Positions 16,177 to 24,237 of a stretch of DNA of 64,000 nt are shown here, piece after piece (position 1 is the first letter of the stretch; every line of letters begins with the position of its first letter). The position numbers were made by a program, and so were the translations under genes. A model generated the notes under the pieces. It was not told the origin of the DNA. It searched no databases and was given only the letters and a program-made list of their open reading frames with translations. The DNA is taken from positions 310,001 to 374,000 of the forward strand of contig NZ_CP081497.1 in assembly GCF_019774615.1 (NCBI RefSeq), read 5' to 3'. This DNA comes from Streptomyces sp. BHT-5-2 (GTDB lineage: Bacteria; Actinomycetota; Actinomycetes; Streptomycetales; Streptomycetaceae).

Positions 16177-17907
16177 CTACGCCCGGCGGCCGTCGCGCAG
16201 AAATTTCCGGAGCCTGGTGAGCGGCCAGGTGTTGATGATGTCGTCCCCGGTGAGCCAGCCGCGCTGCGCGGTGCCCACTCCGTAACGCATGTACGGCAGA
16301 TGCGTGGTGGAGTGCGCGTCGGAGTTCACCGCGAATTTCACGCCGTGGCGTTTGGCGCGCAGAATGTCCTCGTCGCACAGGTCCAGCCGCTCGGGATGGG
16401 CGTTGATTTCCAGCGCGGTGCCGGTGCGCGCGCAGGCCGCGAAGACCTCGTCGAAGTCCGCGTCGATTCCCGGGCGTTTGCCGATCAGCCGGGTGGTGGG
16501 ATGGCCGATGATCGCGACGTAGGGATTCTCGCAGGCGCGGACGAGACGGCGGGTCAGCGCCTGCCGGCTCTGGTTGAAGTGCGAGTGCACCGAGGCGACG
16601 CAGAGGTCGAATTCCGCCAGGAATTCATCGGGCCAGTCGACCTCGCCGTCCGGGCCGATGTTGAGTTCGGTACCGTGCAGCAGTCGCATACCGTGGTGTG
16701 CACGGTCCAGTGCGCGCACCGCCGCCCGCTGCGCCAGCATCTTCTCGTCGGTCATCCGCTGCATGTAGAGGTTGGGGGCGTGGTCGGTGACGGCGTAGTA
16801 CTTGTAGCCCAGGGCGGCGGCCGCGGCGACCATGTCCTCCAGCGAGGAGAGCCCGTCGGTGAGGTCGGTGTGGGTGTGCAGATCGCCCCGGACGGCGTCC
16901 TCGGCCACCAGGTCCGGCAGTTCGCCGCGGAGCCCGGCGGCGACCTCGCCCCGGTCCTCGCGCAGCGGCGGCGCGATCCACGGCAGCCCGAGCCGGTGGT
17001 AGATCTCCTCCTCGGTCTCCGAGGTGACCAACTCCCCGCTCTCGGCGTCGAAGAGCCCGTACTCCGACAGCTTGAGCCCGTGCCGTACGGCGATCGCCCG
17101 GGTGCGGATGTTGTGCGCCTTGGCCCCGGTGAAGTACTGCAGGCCCGCGCCCCAGGACGCCGGCGGCAGCACCCGCAGATCCACCTGGAGGCCCTTGGTG
17201 GTGCGCACCGAGGTCTTCTTCTCGCCGTGCGCGATGACCTCGGCGGTGGACGGGAGTTCCGCCAGCGCCGCCATGAACGGCGCGGAGTGCTCCGCCGCCA
17301 CCAGGATGTCGATGTCCCCGATCGTCTCCCGCATCCGGCGCAGCGAGCCCGCGTAGGCGCACCGCTCACAGCCGGTGACGCGGGACAGCTCCCCGGTGAT
17401 CTGCTCGGCGACGTCCATCGCGGCACTGATCAGGATGCGCCCGCCGCCCGCCTTCTGCAGCAGCGAAATCCCGTGCAGGATGTTCTCCTCGGTCTTCTCG
17501 CCGAAGCCCTTCAGATCCCGCAGCCGCTCCTCGTGGACGGCGTCCAGCAGCTGGTCCACCGAGGTGATGCCGAGGTCCTCGTAGAGCACCAGCGCCTTCT
17601 TCGGCCCCAGGGTGGGGATGGTGATCAGCTCCCTTACCCCCGCCGGGATCGTCGCCCTGGTCTCCTCGATCACCGACACCCGGCCGGAGCGCAGATACTC
17701 CACCACCTTCTCCGCGATCGACGCCCCGACGTGCGGGATCTCCCGCAGCCCCTTCGCGTCGAGCTTCGAGACGTCGGCGGGATGCCCGCCGATGGCCCGG
17801 GCGGCCTTCTCGTACGCCCGGGCCTTGAAGGCGTCACCACCACTGATCGCGATGAGGTCGGCGTACTCCTGGAGCAGCGCCTCGACCTCCTCGTTGGCGC
17901 GGACCAT
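16177..17907 (-). CDS. polX: DNA polymerase/3'-5' exonuclease PolX
   Basis: 576 aa, normal for bacterial PolX. The N-terminal Pol beta-like half has helix-hairpin-helix elements (REIPHVGASIAEKV, TIPTLGPKKALVLY) and the nucleotidyl-transfer site GSLRRMRETIGDIDILVA with two of its aspartates. The C-terminal half is a PHP domain with the metal ligands DLHTHTD, VTDHAP, ASVHSHF, GHPTTR and NSDAHS. This combination fills gaps and has exonuclease activity in base-excision repair. The ATG at 17907 is the likely start. It is a single gene convergent with the receptor-like regulator; nothing ties it to the neighbouring biosynthetic loci. Confidence 0.94.
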   Translation of the reverse strand: MVRANEEVEALLQEYADLIAISGGDAFKARAYEKAARAIGGHPADVSKLDAKGLREIPHVGASIAEKVVEYLRSGRVSVIEETRATIPAGVRELITIPTLGPKKALVLYEDLGITSVDQLLDAVHEERLRDLKGFGEKTEENILHGISLLQKAGGGRILISAAMDVAEQITGELSRVTGCERCAYAGSLRRMRETIGDIDILVAAEHSAPFMAALAELPSTAEVIAHGEKKTSVRTTKGLQVDLRVLPPASWGAGLQYFTGAKAHNIRTRAIAVRHGLKLSEYGLFDAESGELVTSETEEEIYHRLGLPWIAPPLREDRGEVAAGLRGELPDLVAEDAVRGDLHTHTDLTDGLSSLEDMVAAAAALGYKYYAVTDHAPNLYMQRMTDEKMLAQRAAVRALDRAHHGMRLLHGTELNIGPDGEVDWPDEFLAEFDLCVASVHSHFNQSRQALTRRLVRACENPYVAIIGHPTTRLIGKRPGIDADFDEVFAACARTGTALEINAHPERLDLCDEDILRAKRHGVKFAVNSDAHSTTHLPYMRYGVGTAQRGWLTGDDIINTWPLTRLRKFLRDGRRA

Positions 17908-18007
17908 GACTCCAGGGTGCCCTCGCCACCCCGGGGCGGCATGCGCAGGCCACGGGCGGGCGCCGGACCGCCCGCCCGTCTCCGGCTTCCGGGCGGAGGG
18001 CGGGGCG

Positions 18008-19954
18008 TCACCGGCGCGCGAAGTGCTGATCGAGGCCGGCCAGGATGTCGTCGACGGGGCCGAAGCCGATCACGGCGGTCGTGCCGCCCGCGATCTCGCC
18101 GCGCAGGGGGGAGAGGGCGTCGTGCGCCTGTGCGGCGAGCGCCGCGTCCCGGAGCAGGATCGAGGTGTGCGCGTTGACGGCCCAGAGCGCGTCGTACAGG
18201 TGGTCGGCGGGGGGTGCGGGCAGCGCGGCGGCGGCCTCGCGGGCCGCTGCGAGGTGGCCGCGGGCGAGGTGGAGGAGGGGCTGGACCCAGGGGCGGTAGG
18301 GACCCCAGTCCAGGGCGGGGTCCGTCGGCGCGGGACGCCGGTGGCGCATGCGGAGGGAGAGGAGCGCGAGCGGGAAGAGGCCGCCTTCCAACCCGGGCAT
18401 GCCGGCGCCGGCGAGGTCGGTGGCCAGGGTGCGATAGGCCTGGGCGACCTCGACGGGGTCGTCGGACCGTGCGGCCAGCCGCATGGTCCGGAAGGCGGCG
18501 GTGAGAACGTGGACGAGCGGGGTCTCGTGGCGGGTGGCGAGCCGCTCGGCCGCCACGACATGGCGTTGCGCGGTCCCGGCGTCGCCGCGGGCCGCGCAGA
18601 CCTGGATCTTGATCAGATGGCCGAGGATCTCGAAGAGCGGGAGATCGTGCCGCGCGGCGAGCTCGACGAGTTCGTCGGCGATCGCGTCGCGTGCGCCGGT
18701 GCGCCCCGGGTGCTGGAAGGACTGCACGAACCGGGCGTTGAGCGCGAGCGCCAGCACGTTGGGGTCGGGCAGCTCCCGGGCAAGCCGCTCGGCCTCGGTC
18801 GCCGCCTCGGCGGCCCAGCGGTCGCGGGTGCCACGATGCTCGAGCCCGACGGTGGCCAGGAGACGTGCCCGAAGCGCGGGCGGCGCTCCTGGGCCGAGGC
18901 GGAGCAGGGTGCGCCGGGTGGTCGCCACCAGGGCCGCGGACCGTGCGGGATCGTCGGCGCGCGTCCAGATGGTGGGGACGTCGTACGCCGCGATCACGCG
19001 GGCGGTGCGGGCGGGGTCCTCGGTCTTCTCCGCTTCCGCGGCCGCCGCGGCGCGTTGCTCCTGGGCGAGCACCAGGTTGGTGCCGCCGGTGACCGCGGCC
19101 TCCCTGGCGACGGTGCTCATCGCGCGCAGCCGGGTGTAGCCGCCCGTCGCCTCGGTGCGCGTCAGCAGCCGCAGCCGGTCCTCGTCCCGGGGCGCGGGCG
19201 TCAGGTGCGGAGCGCGCCGGAGGATGTCCCGTTCGAGATGGTCGAGGTGGTCCGCCGAATCCAGTCCGAACCGGTCCAGCAGCCCGGCCCGCGCGCCGCG
19301 CAGCGACGCCAGCGCGTCGACCCGGCGCTCGGCCTGGTAGAGCGCGTGGGCCAGCAGGACCCAGGCGCGCTCCCGCCAGGGGTGCGCGGCGGCGAACGCC
19401 TCCAGCTCGGGGACGAGCGGCGCGCCCCGTCCGAGGTCGAGGACGGCCCGGGCGCGCAGCTCGACAGCCTGCCGGTGGAGTTCCGTCAGCCGGGCGCGCT
19501 CCGGTGCCAGCCAGGGCGAGGCGTCGAGGTCCGCGTACGGCTCGCCCCGCCACCACGACAGTGCTTCGCCCAACGCACCCGCGGCCCGGTCGCCGGGCCC
19601 GTCGTGCGGGGCACGAAGGGTGTCCTCGAACCGGTGGGCGTCCACGTGTGCCCGGGGAATCCGCAGGGCGTATCCGGTGCCGACGGTCTCGACGGTCCGC
19701 GACCGGGTCCGCGGGGGACGGTCGGGTTCGAGGGCGCGGCGCAGCTCGGCGACGAAGGTGCGGACCGTCCCGGCCGCCGTGGTCGGCGGGTCCGCCCAGA
19801 GATCGTCGATCAGCACCTGGAGTGGCACCGCCCGGCCGCCGGCCGCGACCAGCCGTCCCAGGAGCTCCCGGCGGCGCCGGCTGCCCACCGGGACCGCGCG
19901 GCCCTCGGCATCGGTGACCTCGATCGGCCCGAGCACCTTGACGAGGATCTCCAT
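18008..19954 (-). CDS. SARP-family regulator (OmpR-type DNA-binding plus BTAD) with long C-terminal sensor-like region
   Basis: About 648 aa from ATG at 19954. An in-frame ATG at 20020 would add 22 residues but also place the direct repeats inside the gene. The N-terminus (MEILVKVLGPIEV) is the SARP winged helix (about residues 1-95), followed by the bacterial transcriptional activation domain (AHVDAHRFEDTL through ALASLRGARAGLLDRFG, to about residue 250). The remaining 400 residues are helical, TPR-like repeats with no Walker A motif, so it is neither the small ActII-ORF4 type nor the ATPase-bearing AfsR type. SARPs activate antibiotic clusters. Its target is probably nearby. Confidence 0.88.
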   Translation of the reverse strand: MEILVKVLGPIEVTDAEGRAVPVGSRRRRELLGRLVAAGGRAVPLQVLIDDLWADPPTTAAGTVRTFVAELRRALEPDRPPRTRSRTVETVGTGYALRIPRAHVDAHRFEDTLRAPHDGPGDRAAGALGEALSWWRGEPYADLDASPWLAPERARLTELHRQAVELRARAVLDLGRGAPLVPELEAFAAAHPWRERAWVLLAHALYQAERRVDALASLRGARAGLLDRFGLDSADHLDHLERDILRRAPHLTPAPRDEDRLRLLTRTEATGGYTRLRAMSTVAREAAVTGGTNLVLAQEQRAAAAAEAEKTEDPARTARVIAAYDVPTIWTRADDPARSAALVATTRRTLLRLGPGAPPALRARLLATVGLEHRGTRDRWAAEAATEAERLARELPDPNVLALALNARFVQSFQHPGRTGARDAIADELVELAARHDLPLFEILGHLIKIQVCAARGDAGTAQRHVVAAERLATRHETPLVHVLTAAFRTMRLAARSDDPVEVAQAYRTLATDLAGAGMPGLEGGLFPLALLSLRMRHRRPAPTDPALDWGPYRPWVQPLLHLARGHLAAAREAAAALPAPPADHLYDALWAVNAHTSILLRDAALAAQAHDALSPLRGEIAGGTTAVIGFGPVDDILAGLDQHFARR

Positions 19955-19980
19955 GTCCTCATTGTCGTCGCTCGCGGGCC

Positions 19981-20002
19981 GCTGCTGATCCGCTGCTGAT
20001 CC
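19981..20002. promoter_or_regulatory. Exact 11-bp tandem repeat, candidate SARP binding site
   Basis: GCTGCTGATCC is repeated exactly twice (19981-19991 and 19992-20002) in the 130-bp spacer between the SARP gene and the divergent alpha/beta hydrolase gene. SARPs and OmpR-type regulators recognise direct repeats with an 11-bp period, so this is a natural candidate operator. Confidence 0.6.
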
Positions 20003-20084
20003 GGCCCCCGGATCCTCCATGTCGTTCACGCACCGACGGGCGAGCGGCAGCGCCGCACGCGTCCGGGAGAAGGAGACGACAACG

Positions 20085-20963
20085 ATGGGCATCGGCATTC
20101 CGGGGTTCGAGACCAGGTCGATCGGTGTGGCCGACGGCGTGCGGTTGAACGCGGCGGTAGGCGGCGCGGGACCCGCCGTCGTGCTGCTGCACGGCTTTCC
20201 CCAGACCCACCTGATGTGGCGCCATGTCGCACCCCTCCTGGCCGAGCACCACACCGTGGTCTGCCCGGACCTCCGCGGCTACGGCGCCAGCAGCAGGCCG
20301 GCCGCGGTCGCCGAGGACACCTACGCGAAGCGGACGATGGCCGCGGACATCGTCGGCCTGGCCGACGCGCTCGGGTTCGGCCGGTTCGCGCTGGTCGGGC
20401 ACGACCGCGGCGCGCACGTCGCCTTCCGGGCCGGTCTGGACCACCCGGATCGGATCGGTCACCTGGGAATCCTCGACATCGTTCCCACGCTGGACACCTG
20501 GAACGTCCTCCACGGCGTCGACGCGGCGGTGGCCTTCCACCTGTATCTGATGGCGCAGCCGCCCGGCCTGCCCGAGCAGCTCATCGCGGGCAGCCCCGAC
20601 GCGTTCTTCGGCCACTTCCTCGACGCCTGGTCCACGAGCCCCGAAGCGATCCCGGCAGACGTACGCGCCGAGTACCTGCGCGCATGCCGGGACGCCGTCG
20701 CCTCGATCGTCGCCGACTACCGCGCCACCGCGACCGTCGACATCGGACACGACCGGGCCGACCTCGACGCCGGCAACCGGCTCGTCATGCCGGTGACGGT
20801 CGTCCAGCAGGACTGGGGCCGGCAGCTCGGGTTCGACGCCGCCGCGATCTGGCGGCCGTGGACCACCGACCTGCAGCACTTCACCACCCGGGCCGGCCAC
20901 TTCATGGCCGAGGAGGCTCCGCGGGACATCGCCGCGCTGATCCTGGACCTGGTGCGGCGGTGA
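20085..20963 (+). CDS. Alpha/beta hydrolase, haloacetate dehalogenase/epoxide hydrolase-like
   Basis: 292 aa. The ATG at 20085 follows GAGAAGGAG. HGFPQTHLMW (oxyanion loop), GHDRGAHVAFR (nucleophile Asp) and RAGHFMAEEAP (catalytic His) place it in the fluoroacetate/haloacetate dehalogenase-epoxide hydrolase group. Against characterised fluoroacetate dehalogenases two features differ. The second arginine of DRGAR is His here, and the halide-binding HW pair in the cap reads HL (AFHLYLMAQPPGLPE). Defluorination is therefore doubtful; another ester, epoxide or halide substrate is likelier. It is divergent from the SARP gene across the tandem repeat, so it may be a SARP target. Confidence 0.85.
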   Translation: MGIGIPGFETRSIGVADGVRLNAAVGGAGPAVVLLHGFPQTHLMWRHVAPLLAEHHTVVCPDLRGYGASSRPAAVAEDTYAKRTMAADIVGLADALGFGRFALVGHDRGAHVAFRAGLDHPDRIGHLGILDIVPTLDTWNVLHGVDAAVAFHLYLMAQPPGLPEQLIAGSPDAFFGHFLDAWSTSPEAIPADVRAEYLRACRDAVASIVADYRATATVDIGHDRADLDAGNRLVMPVTVVQQDWGRQLGFDAAAIWRPWTTDLQHFTTRAGHFMAEEAPRDIAALILDLVRR

Positions 20964-21070
20964 CCGCCCGGACGGACCGGCGCCGGCCGCACTCACCGCG
21001 GCCCGGGACGCGCTCCGTACGGGAGAACGGCCGGTGAGCTCGCGGGAGTTCGCGTCCGGCGGGCGTCGGC

Positions 21071-22057
21071 TCAGTCGCCGGACGCCGCGGTCCGCGGAGC
21101 CCGGCGGCCCAGACGGGCGGCGGCGTCCTGCGTCATACGGCGCACCACCTCCCCGGCGGGCAGGACCTCCCGGACCTGGCCGACCCCCTCGCCGACGACC
21201 ACGTTCGCGACGTCGAAGTCCTGCTCCGATTCGGCGGCCGCGAACTCCGCGGCAACCTCGGCGAGTTGGGCGTCGAGTGCGGACTCCCGGCCGTGCCAGC
21301 GGTCGACGAAGCGGTTGCGCAACAGGCGCGCGTCGTACTCCGAGGGCCAGTCGTACCGCCGCACGAGGTCGTAGACGCTGGTGCGCAGGGTGTCGTCGCC
21401 GCCGGCCGCCACCGCGCGGGCCTGGGCGCGCTCGGAGACCGCCGCCTCCTTCGTCGCCCAGAACCGGGTCCCGACGAGGGCCCCGTCGGCGCCGAGGGCG
21501 AGTGCGGCGGCGAGACCGCGGCCGTCCGTGACGCCGCCGGCGCCCAGCAGCAGCACGTCGGGGGAGCGGTCGGCGATCAGGTCCGCGATGTCGGGCACGA
21601 GGGTGAACGTCGACCGGCTGCCCACTCCGTGCCCGCCGGCCTCGCCGCCCTGCGCGACGACGACGTCCGCGCCGGCGTCGAGGGCCTGCCGGGCCTGGTC
21701 GAGCGTGTGGACCTGACAGAACAGCGGTATGCCGGCGGCGCGGATCCGGTCGGCGAAGGGCGCGGGGTCGCCGAAGGACAGCATCACGGCGGCGGGCCGG
21801 TGCTCCAGGGCGACATCGAGAAGTCCGGGACGGCGGGCCAGGCTCCAGGTGATGAAGCCGCACCCGACACGGGTGCCGGCCGCCGCGGCCAACTCACCTT
21901 TCAGCCACTGCTCGTCACCGTAGCCGCCGCCGATCAGGCCGAGTCCGCCGGCGGCGGTCACCGCCGCGGCGAGCCGGGACCCGGCGACGAAGTCCATGGG
22001 GGCGAGTACGACCGGGTGCTCCAGTCCGAAGGCGTGGGTCAGGCGGGTTGTCAACAA
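21071..22057 (-). CDS. Nitronate monooxygenase/2-nitropropane dioxygenase-type flavoprotein
   Basis: About 328 aa. I chose TTG at 22057 because GAAGGGGA lies seven bases upstream and family sequences begin around TTRLTHAFGLEHPVVLAPM. The upstream ATGs (22090, 22177) have no ribosome site. The FMN-binding TIM barrel is evident: GGLGLIGGGYG, QGGEAGGHGVG (the family His), LLLGAGGVTDGRGLAAALALGADGAL in pieces, then GTRFWATKEA. It oxidises nitronates or serves as an enoyl reductase-like flavin enzyme. The gene follows a LysR regulator on the same strand with a 133-bp gap. Confidence 0.88.
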   Translation of the reverse strand: MLTTRLTHAFGLEHPVVLAPMDFVAGSRLAAAVTAAGGLGLIGGGYGDEQWLKGELAAAAGTRVGCGFITWSLARRPGLLDVALEHRPAAVMLSFGDPAPFADRIRAAGIPLFCQVHTLDQARQALDAGADVVVAQGGEAGGHGVGSRSTFTLVPDIADLIADRSPDVLLLGAGGVTDGRGLAAALALGADGALVGTRFWATKEAAVSERAQARAVAAGGDDTLRTSVYDLVRRYDWPSEYDARLLRNRFVDRWHGRESALDAQLAEVAAEFAAAESEQDFDVANVVVGEGVGQVREVLPAGEVVRRMTQDAAARLGRRAPRTAASGD

Positions 22058-22190
22058 GGCGAAGTCCCCTTCATCCGGGCAACGGCCCATCGGCTGTGCG
22101 AGGGGCGGTGCGGCGTCAGGGGAAACGGTAGGTTCGCCGGGGTTTCTGATCCAACGATTGCCGGTGATGGGAGCCATCGCCGAAAGAGAA

Positions 22191-23081
22191 CTACCGGACA
22201 GCCGACAGGACGGGCGGGCCCGGATCCCCTGCCTGCGCGTGCGTGAGGAACCGCGTCAGGGCGGGCAGGGGCGGTGCGTCGGCCCGCTGGACGAAGACGG
22301 TCCGCACGCGGGCCTCCCCGTCCGGCAGGTCGTGCACCTGGACCTGCGCGCGGGCGGTGTGCCGCTCGACCACGGCAGCGGGCAGCAGGCTCACTCCCAT
22401 ACCGGCTGCGACGCAGCCGAGGATGCCGTCCAGCGTCCCCAACTCCATGCAGCGCACGCCGACGGCGCCCCGCGCCTCCAGGATGCTCTCCAGTCGCCGT
22501 CGATAGGAGCAACCGGTGCGGAAGACGAGGATCCTGGGGTCGGTCAGCACGGCATCCAGGTCGGTGGCCCGGCGTGCTGTGAGCAGGACGAGGCGCTCCT
22601 CGAACACCGGTGTCTCCACCACGTCGGGCTGTCGCACCGGGCCACTGACGAGCGCGCCGTCGAGACGGAACTCCAGTACGTCCCTTACGAGTTGCTCGGT
22701 CGGCCCGGTGGCCAGCGACAGGTCGACGCGGGGGCAGTCCTCGGCGAAGGCGGCCAGCACTCCCGGAAGGCGCAGGCCCGCCGTGGTTTCCAGGGCCCCG
22801 ATCCGCAGCGGTCCACGCGGATCCGTCTCGTCGCCGACGACCTGCCGCGCCTCGTCGACCAGCCTGCCGACGCGTTCGGCGTACGGCAGCAGCCGCTCGC
22901 CCACGTGCGTCAGCGCCACGCCCCGGGCGTGCCGCCGGAACAGTGGAGCGCCGAGCTCCTTCTCCAGGGCGTGGATCCGCGCGCTGACGTTCGACTGCAC
23001 GGTGTGCAGTTCCTGAGCCGCTCTGGTGATGCCGCGCGTGCGCGCGACCGCCAAGAAGACCCGCAGGTCGGACAGTTCCAC
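22191..23081 (-). CDS. LysR-family transcriptional regulator
   Basis: About 296 aa. The GTG at 23081 is preceded by GGAGGGGAAC, and the family start VELSDLRVFLAVAR follows. The helix-turn-helix is TRAAQELHTVQSNVSARI (about residues 18-35), followed by the usual linker helix and a periplasmic-binding-fold effector domain (PLRIGALETTAGLRLPGVL). It lies upstream of the flavoprotein gene on the same strand, and its 5' side faces the ACP/PLP-enzyme/ketosynthase set across a 501-bp spacer. LysR genes usually control a divergent neighbour, so that biosynthetic set is a plausible target. Confidence 0.92.
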   Translation of the reverse strand: MELSDLRVFLAVARTRGITRAAQELHTVQSNVSARIHALEKELGAPLFRRHARGVALTHVGERLLPYAERVGRLVDEARQVVGDETDPRGPLRIGALETTAGLRLPGVLAAFAEDCPRVDLSLATGPTEQLVRDVLEFRLDGALVSGPVRQPDVVETPVFEERLVLLTARRATDLDAVLTDPRILVFRTGCSYRRRLESILEARGAVGVRCMELGTLDGILGCVAAGMGVSLLPAAVVERHTARAQVQVHDLPDGEARVRTVFVQRADAPPLPALTRFLTHAQAGDPGPPVLSAVR

Positions 23082-23582
23082 GTTCCCCTCCACACCGGCC
23101 CCGGACGGCCGACAGCAAAACCGGGCCAGGGTACCGCGGTGGCACACAGCCCCGACTTGGAGCAGCTTGTCGACCTGTGCCTGAGCACCTCCGCCCATCA
23201 GGCCCCGCCCGCCGCCCGTCCGCGCGACTTCCCCATCAATGGTGTTGCGGATCACGACTTTGCGCCCAGGCAACTTGACAAGGCCAGCTGAGGGACCATC
23301 CCGTTTGGCTCAATCGGGCGGGCGGTCACCGCCCTCCGGGGGCAGAATCGATAAGGCGGCTGGCCGGAGCCGATCGCGGGGCAGGCATTGTCGGCGTGCG
23401 CGCGCATCACTCCCCCCGCGGAAGCGGAATTCGGGCAAGAAAGCGAAGCGCCACCTGAACCTCAACCGTGCCGAGCAAACGCAAGGGCCGCGGTGGCAGG
23501 CTCCACTGAAGGTTCGGACTCCATGACAAGTCCGCGATCTGCGTTGCACGAGAAGACATCGGTACGAGAAGGGTGTTCCTTA
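23082..23582. promoter_or_regulatory. 501-bp spacer between LysR gene and ACP gene
   Basis: I see no convincing gene here. A perfect hairpin GGGCGG-TCA-CCGCCC lies at 23320-23334. The last 100 bp before the ACP gene are less GC-rich and probably hold its promoter. Being bounded by divergent genes, the region should contain both promoters and any LysR site; no clear T-N11-A pair was identified with confidence. Confidence 0.5.
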
Positions 23583-23849
23583 ATGTACGAGACACTCTCC
23601 CGCCTGTTGGTCCAGGAGTTCGGGATCTCGTCGGACCTGGTCCATCCCCGATCAACGGCCCGGGCGCTCGAAATGGACTCGCTGTCGTTGGCGGAGCTGA
23701 CAGTGATGATCACGGAAAGGACGGGGCTGCGGTTCGACGAAAACGGTGTGACGCTCGACAGTACGCTCGAAGAGATTGCCACGCACTTCGTCCCGTCCGA
23801 CGCAGGGGCCTCCCCGCACGGGGATTCCACGCCTTCCGTCCTGGACTAG
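23583..23849 (+). CDS. Free-standing acyl carrier protein
   Basis: 88 aa. The ATG at 23583 is preceded by GAGAAGGG. The phosphopantetheine attachment site is EMDSLSLAEL (Ser33), followed by helix III and a short disordered tail (DAGASPHGDSTPSVLD). It is a discrete ACP, not the housekeeping fatty-acid AcpP, whose motif is normally GADSLD(T/S)VEL. It heads a plus-strand series with a PLP-dependent oxoamine-synthase-like enzyme and a ketosynthase, so it probably carries the acyl intermediate for that pathway. Codon use is slightly less GC-biased than in surrounding genes. Confidence 0.9.
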   Translation: MYETLSRLLVQEFGISSDLVHPRSTARALEMDSLSLAELTVMITERTGLRFDENGVTLDSTLEEIATHFVPSDAGASPHGDSTPSVLD

Positions 23850-24237
23850 GCGCGGCTGGGTGCCGCTGCGGCATCCTGAACACTCGGTCATTTGGAAACA
23901 CTTGAGGGAACGCCGCGGTCAGCTGATGGGGCAGACGCTTTCAGTCCTCCGGGCACCGAATTGAACGTGAGTGGCTGGCCCGATGGCCGCGGGACGGGTA
24001 TTGTCGGAGTGTGTGAGTGCGCCGCTTGCTGCTCGGCATTCAGTGAGAAAAGGAACGGCGACGTGTCGTCCGAGCCGCGTCTACGCGGCGCAGGGGCTGT
24101 AGCGACAGACTCCATCTCCATGGGAATTTCGGAGTTCGCAGTTTGTGTCCCAGTGGAAAGTTTCTTCACCACATTCGTGGGCTGCGGGCGGCCACCCAGT
24201 CCGTGAAGTGGTGTCGAACCATATCGACAGGATGACC
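23850..24237. other. Spacer between ACP and PLP-enzyme genes; possible leader or very small gene
   Basis: 388 bp with lower GC bias than neighbouring genes. It holds an open frame from GTG 24063 to 24206 (47 codons) preceded by AAAAGGAAC, with a Cys/Phe-rich end. Third-position GC in that frame is only about 64%, well below real genes here, so I do not call it as a gene. A TTGAAC hexamer near 23961 could be a -35 element. The distance suggests the PLP enzyme has its own promoter. Confidence 0.4.

Noticed and set aside
20018..20020. Alternative upstream start (ATG 20020) for the SARP gene
   Set aside because: It adds a non-conserved tail and would bury the 11-bp direct repeats in coding sequence. 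The SARP winged helix begins naturally at 19954, although its ribosome site is weak.
23239..23526. Plus-strand open frame in the LysR/ACP spacer
   Set aside because: Arg/Lys/Pro-rich, no ribosome site, no conserved motif; overlaps the expected promoter region.
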